Under the pieces are notes generated by a model, which saw nothing but the letters and a program-made list of their open reading frames with translations, ran no database searches and was not told the DNA's origin. Of a stretch of 64,000 nucleotides of DNA, positions 26,904-41,476 are shown piece by piece. The stretch comes from Prunus persica (lineage: Eukaryota; Streptophyta; Magnoliopsida; Rosales; Rosaceae), in contig NC_034011.1 of assembly GCF_000346465.2 (NCBI RefSeq), forward strand, positions 7,718,611 to 7,782,610, written 5' to 3'. Every line of letters begins with the position of its first letter. The stretch's first letter is position 1. Both the position numbers and the translations under genes were made by a program.

Positions 26904-27281
26904 ATGGAAGAATCTTCTGCAAGACTAGACAATAATCAACATGATGATGCAGTTGAAATGAATTTTAATGGGATTGAAAAGGAAAATAATGGGGATGAAA
27001 CTGAAAATAATGACATTGTAATGAGTGTTGAAGAAAAAGTACAAGACCCTCGAGTTAGAATGATTTTTGACAGTGTTGATGAGGTGATCACATATTACAA
27101 ACAATATGGGAGGCAATCATAGTTTCCAGTGATAAGGAGATCATCAAGAACTGGAGATGATGGAAATTTCAAATATGTTACTATTCTTGTGCCCAATAAG
27201 ACAAATCAAAAAGTAAGTCAAGTAATCTTCTTAAATCTCATCCAAGTATAAAGAATGATTGCAAGGCTCAGCTTAGGGCAG
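26904..27281 (+). pseudogene. FAR1-related/MULE-derived protein N-terminal fragment
   Basis: From ATG 26904 an acidic start (MEESSARLDNNQHDD) leads to VQDPRVRMIFDSVDEVITYYKQYGRQ, then a TAG stop (27120), then FPVIRRSSRTGDDGN in the same frame. This is the opening of the FAR1 DNA-binding domain, which normally reads ...YGKQ-x-GFPV-x-RSS. After LVPNKTNQK the frame shifts by one base, and HPSIKNDCKAQLRA continues to about 27281. FAR1/FHY3 proteins derive from MULE transposases; this fragment is either a gene relic or the stub of a MULE. No zinc-finger or transposase core follows. Confidence 0.7.
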
Positions 27282-28224
27282 GTTTATTGAACGTCTTTTT
27301 TGCAGTTTCTTTATATTTTAAATAAATTCAGAGACTCTTTGGATTCTGCGTGTAGTTTTCACCAAAATTTCATACACGCGATTAGAAATGGTATTTCCTT
27401 ACTTGACTTATAACCGGCCCATTCCCATCCCTAAAGATCACCAATTTCATTTTCAATTATTTTTGTTTGTAAAACTTAAGATACTATATCTCTAGTAATT
27501 CCAACACAAGACAAGCCAATTCAAATGATAATTTCATGGAGTGAATCTCTTTAAAATAAGTGGTGAAGTATTACTTTTTAGGAATAGTAAATCAAATAAA
27601 TAAGCATAAGTTATTGGTTCCAAGCATAAGTTATTGATACTATTCTCTAAAAAGAAGAATATCAATCATATATGTTTATCTATATTATAACACAAAAATA
27701 AATCATACCACTTAACCGTAACATTTTATAATTTCTTGAAAAGTCCAAACCTTTTAAATGAGGTTTCGTGTGATTTTGTCAGGCTGAGAGGTCCCATCTA
27801 ATGGTAGAATTTTCCCATAAAGGAGAGGTCCGACTCCCAATGGAGACCCATCGACCAAAAACAGTAGAGTAATCCCCGCAAAGAAGAAACAATTAATATT
27901 CAAGTGAGTATGCCACCTAAATAATAATGAGGACATCGTGGAACAGTTTCGAACCACGATCTACTTTGTTTTCTTCTTATAATTGTGAAATTGATACCGT
28001 TGATGCATTGAGGACAGAGACAATTCGACACTGACAAGGGTCTTTATTTGAAAATGCTCAGGGGGTGAGAATGAATACGATATCTACCTATCACATCACG
28101 TGATAAAAATCTAATAAGTATAAAATTATTCTTTTCAATTAGAGGGTGAACTCTATTATATTAATTGACTCTACTTTGATTAGAAAAATAATACATAATC
28201 TTAGAAGGGACGTTTAGACTTTGC
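27282..28224. other. Upstream region of BAHD gene 2, no gene
   Basis: AT-rich. The 27770-28060 part shares blocks with 10640-10720 and 11380-11600 (GTCAGGCTG, ACCCATCGACCAAAAACAG, GTGGAACAGTTTC, CCGTTGATGCAT), marking the left, more rearranged part of the duplication. Confidence 0.5.
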
Positions 28225-28538
28225 TTTTTAATTTTGTATTTTTATAGAGTTGACATTGAGAGAGCAGAATTATGGTTTGAAATGCTCTTAACTACTACTA
28301 TTTAACCACGTAAACTATAAGCTATAAACCAATAATTTTTCTATGTTTGAGGCACATAGTATTTATGTCTTATGTTATGTCACATGTATTGAAAAATATG
28401 TCTACATGGGATGGGACCCTGGTGTACCCGCACATACACAAATTTGTCCTTGCTCAGTCGCTACATATATGGATGTTATTACAACGTCGGTATACAGAGA
28501 CGTGCTTTGCCTTCTTCACTGCAAAGAAGGTTAGATAA

Positions 28539-31974
<3,436 letters not shown>

Positions 31975-33790
31975 GGAAATGAAATGCGTCGAATGGGGGC
32001 AATACGTTGAACAGACTTCGGGCTTCTGTGTGTGTCCTCTGAGTTCTGGGACTTTGCATTGACTCTAGCCTAGCTGATCGGAAAGCAGCTGTTTTTGAAA
32101 AGTTCAAGTGGTCTTTTGGTTAATCTATATTAGAGGATCTGTTTTAGAAACAACCTAGTACTGAATAAGATTGTCAGAGTATCTGTAAGCTTTGTTTATT
32201 GCTGTGGAGGACTTCTTTTTCGGAGTATCTGTAGTTTACTGTGATTGTTAATAAGGTTTTCTTTCTCCATGAAACAAAAACATACTGAATCACTTTGGTT
32301 GCATAAAGGTTGGTGCCTTTGGTAAAGCTACACTTTGGTTATACTTTCAAAAATTTTGGTTTAATGCAAGAGCATTTGTAGTGTTTTTATTTCTCACTGA
32401 AAATGGATCAAGAGGTTCTTCTTCTGGAGACTTCAGTGTCAAGTCTGCCCATTTGCTGAATTTTCCCAAATGAGAATTCCCAGCTGTTCCTTCATATGGA
32501 AATCCAAATTGCCTCCTAAAGACAAATGCTTTCTTCTTCAAATAAGTAACCAAGGAACAAAGACTTAAAGAGGCGTATGGTTTCTGAGTAGTCTAGAAGG
32601 AGATCTTGTTACCCCCAACGACTTCAATACTCTCAGTTTGAATGCTGCTATGACTGGGTTGAAGCCTCTTAGGCATGACCCTCCTTCTCAGTTGGGTATA
32701 TCCCCTGGAATTTAGGCAGCTTTTCTGTGGCTTGCTGGAGGTTATGGAGGAGGAGATGCTGTAGGGCCTTTGGAAGGGAATTTCAGTCGAGGGCGTTTTT
32801 GTTCACCCATGCTGTAGGGCCTTTTATGTTCAACACCCACTTCATTTTGAACAAAAATGAAAATAAAAGATTCCATGTTTATGTGCTAAGTTGGTTAGTT
32901 TAAGTAAAGATGGCCACTATGTGAAAAATGAAAAGAAGGTTCTAAATCTTTTCAAAATAAAGCTCAAAAAGCGTCCGTTAGACATATAAAAGAACTTTTT
33001 TACTGCTATAATTCTTGGGCAAAAATGTTTTATAGGAATCCCATTTTTTAAGGGGCCTTGTGCTGTCGGCCGTCCAGCACACGGCATGCCATGTATTATA
33101 TCCAAACTCATCATTTTCGTTACTCTTTCTTAAAATTCGATCAATGTCATTCCTATCCTCTTATGCCATACATGAATATCTGTATATCTTTGATGTTTAA
33201 TGGTTAGATTACCGTCATTTAACGTAAATTTTGTCAATTACATTAAAGCCAACTCGTCTAAACTACTATCAAATTACTGATATTTACAATTGTTTGATTT
33301 TAAAAATTACCGTCGTCCATATTTTTGACAACAACTATTGAGCCTCATCTATACACAAGGGCTATAGCCTAGTGCGACTTTGGGCCTAAATCCTTTTGTT
33401 TTAGAATCTCTAAGCCACGCCCTCCCCTTTAGTCACATGTAAAAAAAGAAAATATTAGCGGACAATATTCTGACAAAGAAACAATGGAAACTCTAGTTCT
33501 AAACTTCACCAATTCCATCAATCCCATGACCTTTGGTAATTTTCTTCTGTCCCAACTCTCTGTATTATATCAGATTAAATATGGTGGTTCTCCTCATCTT
33601 CAAATTAAAGGTTGTGATTATAATCTCTCTAATTAAAAATAATTTTTATTAGAAATCATCCACTTTTTAACTGTCTTAATTTTAGTCCTCAAACTTTCAA
33701 ATTAATAAATATGACCCTCAAAATTTTGGGTCACACATAAGTTTGGTCTATATCATCGTTTGGAGATGTGTAGGCAACGCATGTGACCTC
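31975..33790. other. 3' flank of BAHD gene 2 and spacer
   Basis: Near-identical to 16206-18290 as far as about 32760, then increasingly interrupted by small deletions (for example the 17010-17160 segment is largely missing). No separate gene is supported. Confidence 0.5.
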
Positions 33791-33852
33791 CCCACTACAA
33801 AAAAAAGTGGCAACAGTTATCATTATTTGGTGATATTTGCTGGGGTGACTAA

Positions 33853-34046
<194 letters not shown>

Positions 34047-34802
34047 TTTTAAAACGCAAGGTGTTGAGGCAAGATGCTTTTGATCCCGAAAGGTGAAGCG
34101 TAATTCTTTTGAATATTAATTATTTTAATTAAAAATATAAAATAATATAAAATAATTATAAATGAGTACTAATTGTCTCCTAAGCATAATAATCAAGTAT
34201 TCTAGGATGACAATTTAGGGTACTGTAGATATGATTTCGGGTTCAGTAATTCTACTGGGTGGGAGTGGCATAAACAGTTGCAGGGTATTTACCCCAAATC
34301 TCAGAGTCTTAAAAATAGGCTAAGGATTGTGATAAATTGCGAGCATGCCACTATTAGCAGTGTAAAACCCTAACAGATCTTAATGAATAAAAATAACTTA
34401 TGCACCAAGAAACCTGACTTCCAATAAAACAATTGTGCTTGGAATGGGGAACTAGTTCAATACGGATTCTTTTCTATGCTTCAAGATAAACGAGGACTTT
34501 ATTATGTCTCTAATACAAAGCTAAGAGATAAAAAACATAAACAAGTAAACAATGTGTCAAATCGATCATATCTGGTGAGAACGAAGACTGCCACCACTTT
34601 TGAGTTGCCTCATAGCCACTAGAATGATGGTATTTTTGCTCACCACTTTAACCCAAGTTGTACCATCACCACCCTTCTCAACACTTGATACGTGTTTATG
34701 GGCATAATCATAGTTCCACAAATACAACAAAGAGTTAACTATGGTTATGCACATGGACACATGTCAAGTGTAAGGAAGTATGGTGATGGTACATTTTGGT
34801 TT

Positions 34803-35071
34803 TGTCACATCCCGGGATCGGCTCCGCCGTAGCACGATATTGTCCGCTTTGGGCCCCTCTTTGCCCTTACGGTTTTGTTTCTGGGAGCTCACGAGCAACT
34901 TCCCAGTGGGTCACCCATCCTGGGATTGCTCTAGCCCCCAACTCGCTTAACTTCGGAGTTCCTACAACTCCGAATCCAGTAAGCTCCCAAAAGGCCTCGT
35001 GCTAGATGGATGCGGGTGTGCACATATAAGGCACATCATCCCCTCTCCGTTGGTTGATGTGGGATCTTACA
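34803..35071 (-). repeat. Cassandra LTR 1
   Basis: Bears an antisense 5S rRNA-like segment at about 34890-34962: on the minus strand GAAGTTAAGCG (A-box region) and GGATGGGTGACC...GGGAAG (C-box region), the Pol III internal promoter blocks. Confidence 0.9.
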
Positions 35072-35146
35072 ATCCACCCCCCTTAAGGGCCCGATGTCCT
35101 CGTCGGCATACTCGTACCACACGGCAGAGTGGCTCTGATACCAAAT

Positions 35147-35417
35147 TGTCATATTTCAGGATCGACTCCATCGTAGCACGATATTGTCCGCTTTGGGCCC
35201 CCCTCTCTGCCCTCACGGTTTTGTTTCTAGGAGCTCACGAGCAACTTCCCAGTGGGTTACCCATCCTGGGATTGCTCTGGCCCCCAACTCGCTTAACTTC
35301 GGAGTTCCTACGACTCCGAAGCCAGTGAGCTCCCAAAAGGCCTCGTGCTAGATGGATGCGGGTGTGCACATATAAGACACATTACCCCCTCTCTGTTGGT
35401 TGATGTGGGATCTTACA
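35147..35417 (-). repeat. Cassandra LTR 2 (middle)
   Basis: Same structure, with the 5S-like segment at about 35236-35309. Starts TGTCATATTTCAGG on the plus strand where LTR 1 has TGTCACATCCCGGG, showing independent mutation. Confidence 0.9.
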
Positions 35418-35490
35418 ATCCATCCCTTAAGGGTCCGACGTCCTCGTCGGCACACTCGCACCACACGGCAGAGTGACTCTGATACCAAAT

Positions 35491-35760
35491 TGTCATACCT
35501 CGGGATCGGCTCCGCCGTAGCACGATATTGTCTGCTTTGGGCCCCCCTCTCTGCCTGCACGGTTTTGTTTCTAGGAGCTCACGAGCAACTTCCCAGTGGG
35601 TTACTCATCCTGGGATTGCTCTGGCCCCCAACTCGCTTAATTCGGAGTTCCTACGACTCCGAAGCCAGTGAGCTCCCAAAAGACCTCGTGCTAGATGGAT
35701 GCGGGTGTGCACATATAAGACACATTACCCCCTTTCCGTTGGTTGATGTGGGATCTTACA
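35491..35760 (-). repeat. Cassandra LTR 3
   Basis: Same structure, with the 5S-like segment at about 35580-35652. Begins TGTCATACCTCGGG; it shares TGTCAT with LTR 2, hinting that LTRs 2 and 3 are the closer pair. Confidence 0.9.
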
Positions 35761-35915
35761 GGTTTAAAGTGGTGAAAAAAATATTTCCCCATTAGAATAG
35801 CCTCAAAATGTCAAGAAGATTTGGTAACAATCGAGTAGAAGCGCCACTAATGGGCAATTCAAGATTATTTCCCCTTTTTTAGACTTATCTTTGACCTTGT
35901 GTGATTATCAATTAA

Positions 35916-36375
35916 AAGCATCCGCAATGGTTGTTCCAATTCAATGCAATAGTTCAATAAATTGATCTTTTTTGGCATTTATTGAATTGAACTGCAGTTT
36001 TACTTGTAATGGTATAGTTCAATAGCTTCAAATCAATAGTTATATCAATAGTTATAGTTCAATAGTCTCAAAGAAATCTTTAAAAAGAGACTAATTTTGG
36101 AAAATCAATTATGTAATTTTTTATTTATTGCATTGAACTATTGAACAACCATTACAGATACTCTTAACAACATAATGCATTAATTATTGTTTTTTTTCTA
36201 TTTTTTTATTGGCATGTGGGTCCCCTAGTTAGCCTATTGCAATTGCAATAGAGGGTTCATCACATAGAACCTTCTATTACAATGAACTAAATCACACAAT
36301 TGCAAGTGAAATTTTAGTATTTTAGTTCAATTTCATGCAATAAAATTATATTGATTCTAACCATTGCAGATGCTC
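35916..36375. mobile_element. Tourist-like MITE(s), possibly two abutting copies
   Basis: The left end AAGCATCCGCAATGGTTGTTC pairs with an internal inverted end GAACAACCATTACAGATACTC (to about 36163) and also with an outer end AACCATTGCAGATGCTC (36375), each followed by TAA or TTAA. This suggests either one MITE inside another or two side by side. Non-coding; repeated TAGTTCAAT words inside. Confidence 0.6.
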
Positions 36376-36953
36376 TAATGTACAATTCCCCTTTTAGCGC
36401 CACTAACTTGGCCAAATTCTCATTACTTTATATCAAAACAGTGAGCCCAAGCCATCAATTGGCCCAATTCTTTTATTTATTCCCATGGATTGAAAATAGG
36501 ACCAAAACACAGGGATGTAACTGAAGCAATTAATATTCTTGTACAAAAACTCAAAATCATATGAGCATGCTCTCATCTTCGCATGTTATCCGAGTTTCTC
36601 CTCTTCTACTGCTGCACGTAAGATACAGTGCATACTTTAAATTTCTTTTCAAAGGTCTCATGGCATAGTATTAATTTTCACAAATACACAAATCTGTTTT
36701 GGTTGTTCAAATTACACACTGAGGATAATCTCATTAAATTTCTTTTCAAATTGTGGCACTGCTTTTTGCCAAATTAGAAAACTGCATAACAGTATTTCCT
36801 ATATCGGCTGAGATTGTTCCTACAACTTAACGATGTTTTGCCGCATGGGAACTGGGGAGGAAAACAATGAAGAAATGTGTGACATTGCTATGTATGTAAT
36901 TATTGTGTACATTTATTAAGTAAAAAAATTCAAACAATTGGTTCCATTGGTTA
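36376..36953. other. Intergenic sequence, no gene seen
   Basis: AT-rich, no repeats or coding recognised. Confidence 0.5.
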
Positions 36954-37485
36954 GAGCAGTTCTAGCCATGCCCCCAAGCCAGGCAGGAGGGGGGGTTCCA
37001 AGCCTAAAACGCGTTTCTAGCAGGCCTTTTTTGCCGGGGCAGCTTGTGGGTCCCACGGAACTAGGTTGGCCTGAAGGCAGAACAAGCTCGAGGGCGAGCT
37101 GACGCCAGCATGTGGGTTTAAATTTTTTTATCGTTGGTGCGTGCATTTAATGCTCCAACGGTAAAAAAAAAATTAAATTCCGTGCATTGTCGCCAGGTTA
37201 GCGTCAGTCCTTCCTTTCACCAACTGCTAGAAGCCACGTGGCGGACTCTGGGCGCTCCGATTGGTTTTCTCCTTCAATCCAATGGTTGACTTTTTTTTTG
37301 CAATAAAATTATGAAAAAAATTCAAAAAAATACCCAAAAATTCATGAATTTTTTTTCTATAAATACCTACGAATACTCTTCACTTTCAACACCAAATCCT
37401 CATACATTTTCTTCTCCTTCTACTATTATTCACTTTCTACTCAACATTTTATTCACTTTCAAAATTTATTTTTATTTATCATCTT

Positions 37486-38170
37486 ATGGCTTCTTCTATC
37501 GAAACTGGAGGGGCGTGGAGCACCATGGAAGATGTTTTGTTGTGTGAGTGTTGGGTCCAAATTAGTCATTATCTCGTCACGGGCAATGAGATTAAATTCT
37601 CTCATATGTGGAGAAAAATTCATGCCGAATTTTGTGAAAGATCGGGTTCGACTCGTACGAAAATGGCATTGTTGAGTAGGTGGAAAATTCTCAATAAAGA
37701 GTTGGGAAAATGGAGAGATGCCTTGGCAAAAGCGAGGAACAACCATAGAAGCGGGGGAAAATCTTAGCAATGAGGTAAATTATTTGTAATTTTCGTTTTA
37801 TTAATTTTAATGTCCTAATTTTTTTTTAATGTTTCTTGCATTTTCAATTTTTTTTTAAATATTTCTTGCATTTCTATTTTTTTTAATAATGTTTCTTGCA
37901 TTTCCAATATTTTGTTAATGTTTCTTGAATTTCCACTAATTTTTAAATGTGTCTTGCATTTTCAATATTTTGTTAATGTTTCTTGCATTTCCAATATTCT
38001 TTAAATGTTCCTTGCATTTCCAATATTTCATTCCAATGTTCTTTGCATTTCCAATATTTTTTTAATAGATTATGCAAGCACAAATGTAGTTTGGTGCTAT
38101 TGGGCAAGGCCAAAAAACTTTCAACCATGACCAATGTTGGGAGGTGGTGAAGAATTGTTTGGTGCTTTGA
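37486..38170 (+). pseudogene. Harbinger Myb/SANT-like protein, truncated
   Basis: Exon 1 from ATG 37486 (MASSIETGGAWSTMEDVLLCE) keeps an open Myb/SANT-like domain with WRKIHAEFCERSGS and SRWKILNKELGKWRDALAKA; it retains the Trp that is a stop in the 2196 copy. Near 37760 the frame is lost by a small indel before the donor. The intron holds a tandem repeat, and exon 2 (from about 38069) reads IMQAQM-stop-FGAIGQGQKTFNHDQCWEVVKNC before the break at about 38170. Confidence 0.7.
37826..38062. repeat. TTTCTTGCATTTCCAATATT tandem repeat in the Harbinger intron
   Basis: About eight imperfect units of 28-38 bp. The equivalent intron of the 2196 copy (2535-2755) has a looser version (CTTGCATTTCTAATTTATT, TTGCATTTG), so the repeat is a feature of the family's intron. 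Confidence 0.7.
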
Positions 38171-38210
38171 AATATTGCACGAAGAGAATAAAAAGCAACC
38201 AAGTAAAAGG

Positions 38211-39315
38211 GGGTCGAGACTTTTACCGAAATTTTAACAGAGTCTCCCCTAAAAAAATGGTCTTTTCACAAATTTTCCACCTATGAAAAACAACAGAAAA
38301 AAAGTTCTCAACTGCCAGAACACACAATGCTAAAGGCGCACAAATTACAGAATAGGCCTTCGGCCTTAAATTCAACCCTACATGGGCCATAACATAGCAA
38401 ATATAAGAAATCTTTAGTTTTACAACCAAAGCATAAGTATCAAAGGAAATTAAACAAGTAAAATTGCCTTACAACTGTTCAAGGCATGAGAGTACGAAGT
38501 CTTGGCTTGGTTGCAAAACAAAAATTGTGAGCGGACAAAAACAAAGTTTTAATATACTTTTAAACAAACATACTAACCCCACCGTTTTGGAAAACGATGC
38601 CCAAACATGCCAAAAAACCATTTATATAGCATAATCGACTCTAAAAACCAAGGTATCCCATAATCCCGATATAGCATATAACACAAACTCAAACTAGACC
38701 TTTTTCCCTTCTCAGACCACTCTCTTCCGAGACACATGCCTGTAAGCACAACAATTGAGGAAGGTTCCTCACAAATAAATAAGAATAATATATATATATA
38801 TATACATATATAGGTATAACCACTACACCAATACTAGTACGGGGGAAACAATCCAACCTGGGGATTGTTTGACTTAGGGCTAGGCATTCAAACCGGCAAC
38901 CCGGTCAAACCGCCCAAACCAAATAGATGGTTTAGGTTGGTTTGGTTTTTTTTCAATCTTTTTTTGGTCATCGGTTTGAACCCAAACCAAACTGAAATAT
39001 ATGATTCGGTGTACGGTTTGCAATATTCAAAACCACGATTTAACCAAACCAAATTGAAGATATTAAAAAAAATATTATCATAAGATATATATAATACATA
39101 GTTTCAATCTTTCTTTTTCTTCTCTCTCAATCTCTTCGTTTTCCTTGTCTTCATCAGTCCACATCTCTCTATTTTTTTTTTCTCTTTCTTCTTACGTCTG
39201 TCTTCACTCCCTCTCCTCGTCTCCCTCTTCTTCTTCTTCTTCTTCTCTTTCTTTTCTTTTTCTCCTCTTCTTCTTCTTCTCCATCTCTCCACCTTTTTTT
39301 TTCTTCTCTTCTCTT

Positions 39316-39363
<48 letters not shown>

Positions 39364-41476
39364 AGAAAGCCAAAAAATCGAAACCGAACCAAATCAAACC
39401 ACCAAGTCTAGTTAACCGAAGTGGTCGGTTTTCATCAATTATGGTTTGGTTTCGATTTTAGCCAAACTGAGGCCTACGGTTCGGTGTTCGGGTTGAGCCC
39501 AAAATCGAACCAACCCAAACCAAGCCCACCCATAGTTTGACTAAACCACATGCAGAAATCCTCAATACACTTGTGGCTAGGGAAGAGCAATCCAATAGGA
39601 ACTATTGCTCCCCACACAAGCACAACAGAATCTTCAATACTCGTGTGGCTGAAATAAGTCTAACGCACGTTGACTGCCCGACAAGGGCCTAGGGTAACAC
39701 CCAGTCAAGGGTGTCCGGGTTTCAACATATCCAAGTATCCATCATTTCCAAGTATCCAAGTGCCCGGAAGGTACATAGGGTGGTGCTAACAGCACTTCAA
39801 TATAACATATTGCACATCCCAACAAATATACCATAACCATATGCCAAATTCCAAATATTCCAAATTACCCAATCCCATATACATAGACAACCGAACATTA
39901 ATAGAGTCCATAACTCAATACCCAAATATTTAATCGTAGTATAGATATCAAACTCTCAAAAGCATATATACCATAACCAAAATATTCACAAACTTCAAAT
40001 ATCAGTATAACATCCGATAACCATAAGATATTCTAACCCATAATTAAAACAACAATATAACTTCTTAATCTCAATAGTCAAAATAATCAAATTTTATATA
40101 TATGCAATCCACTCTTTGAAAATAATGATCATTTGAAACAAAGTCCACTCACGAAAAGTACAAAGCTGCTTGACTTGCGGGGGTCCTTCGTGTTGAGTTC
40201 GTGGAGCTTGAGTACCTATTTTACTGAACACGAGGACTTAATCAAAACGACTAAACCAACCACGAACTTAAATTCAACTCCCAAGCTCTAGCGATTCAAA
40301 GTGTGTGTGCACGACTATTGGGGAGTTTCTAAGGCTAATATAATGCTTTTGAAAGGTGGAACGACCTTGGAAGACTCACGGTCAACCAAGTGGCCAAACT
40401 TCTCAAATTGGTCAATCGGGTCCGTGGGGTCACGACCTCTGATTTTCGATCCGAAAATTCCAACTAGATCCTAAAGGTATAGAGAACAACATATTTGAAA
40501 TTAGGACCGATTATCGAACCCGAATATTGCATAATATGCGTAATATTCGTCTGATAGTCAAACGATAACCAATTCTAAATCCAAGCATACCGTCGTGCTA
40601 AGGACGAGTTGAGGAGTGTTTTAGAACATAATTTGCCGCCACAAAATGGTCCACGCGCCGGCACCCACTGCCGATAATGCGTGGTGTCTTGAGAAATTTT
40701 CAGCAAAAACACCCTACAATACTTTTGCCAACAGATTCAGATTAACTAGGGGGTCAACTTTTGTTCTTGGACCACGGCCAAAAACTAGCCGGAACTAGCT
40801 GAATCGAGCCGAAACCATCAGCTAAAATGGGAATATTGAACGATATGTAAAACCTCCAAATGAATCCCAAGATACCTATACTAACAGCTAGAGCATGTTA
40901 AGGGGATGAAGAATCATACATTGGTCGACATAAACAACCGCTAGAATTGCAAGAAATTGCACGAACATCATTGGCGATTAAATGAGGGTTTTGCAAGGTT
41001 TGAGTCCAAAATCACGACCAAATTTGGAGTTTTGAAGGTGGAAATAGGTATGCAAGTGTAGAGGAGGAAGAGACAAACGTTTTGTGGGTCGTGGTGTCTC
41101 CGGCTGTGGCCGGATGGAGGAGAAAACACCAGCCAAACAGGCCGGTTTGTTTCGGGAAGAAGGAGAGGGTCGCTTAAGCAAGGAGAGAGAAAGTGAGAGA
41201 GATCTGATCGTTCGTTTTAAAACCCAACTTTGAAAAAATTATGGTTGTGCAACTACACTTCCGTAGACCACAACTTCTTTATTTAAACTCGGATTTGGAC
41301 CTACTACGTGTCTACGAACTCGTGAGAGCGAGCTCTACGCAATGGTGCCACTCATTTTCTCAAAATCCTTCTAGATCGAAAAGGGACTAAAGTGACCCTA
41401 CCCCCAAGGGCAAAATTATAAATTCGGAAATAAAAATGAATTGAATAAAATGATTAAATTAGATCGAGATGTTACA
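38211..41476 (-). repeat. Truncated copy of a 3-kb LTR, with a nested MITE
   Basis: On the minus strand it starts TGTAACATCTCG at 41476 and follows the same order of blocks as the intact solo LTR at 50838-53846: a CT-rich leader, CCGG-rich stretch, a GGTCGTGACCCCACGG-like block, and AACAATCCAACC with GGGATTGTTTGACT. The terminal 90 bp or so at the 38211 side is missing, so no target duplication can be checked. Interrupted at 38875-39534 by a hAT MITE. Contains no gene; a short minus-strand frame at 40978-41181 is not recognised. Confidence 0.75.
38875..39534. mobile_element. hAT-type MITE (660 bp) nested in the truncated LTR
   Basis: Flanked by a perfect 8-bp target duplication GTTTGACT (38867-38874, 39535-39542). 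Ends TAGGGCTAGGCATTC and (complement) TATGGGTGGGCTTGG. Inside are AACCGAACC/GGTTCGGTT words near both ends and a long CT/TTC-rich centre with (CT)21 at 39321-39362. The uninterrupted site is visible in the intact LTR (complement near 53030). Confidence 0.85.

Larger units (their letters stand above)
34803..35760 (-). mobile_element. Tandem Cassandra TRIM retrotransposon (LTR-internal-LTR-internal-LTR)
   Basis: Three LTRs of about 270 bp (34803-35071, 35147-35417, 35491-35760) separated by two short internal domains (35072-35146, 35418-35490). On the minus strand each LTR begins TGTAAGATCCCAC and ends in TGACA. Each internal domain opens with the tRNA-Met-type primer-binding site TGGTATCAGAG and closes with a purine-rich tract before the next LTR. 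The whole array is flanked by one 5-bp target duplication, GGTTT (34798-34802, 35761-35765). Cassandra elements are non-coding and carry a 5S rRNA-like promoter in the LTR. The layout implies recombination between elements or LTRs after, or at, a single insertion. Confidence 0.93.
36954..38170. mobile_element. Second PIF/Harbinger copy, right part lost
   Basis: TTA (36951-36953) followed by GAGCAGTTCTAGCCATGCCCCC, then CTGACGCCAGC, a TTATCGTTGGTGCGTGCA block and a CTATAAATACCTACGAATAC box upstream of a Myb/SANT-like gene at 37486. Same order as the 1640 element. Homology ends near 38170, where truncated LTR sequence takes over; the nuclease gene is absent. Confidence 0.7.

Noticed and set aside
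34890..35652. True 5S rRNA genes
   Set aside because: The three 5S-like stretches are partial, antisense to the plus strand and embedded in LTRs with primer-binding sites and a single outer target duplication.
34796..35795. Open frames across the Cassandra array that could look like a repeat protein
   Set aside because: They arise from the repeated 5S-like LTR sequence; Cassandra elements are non-coding.
39104..39411. Glu/Arg-rich or Ser/Leu-rich protein
   Set aside because: Both readings are translations of a CT/TTC low-complexity tract inside a MITE.
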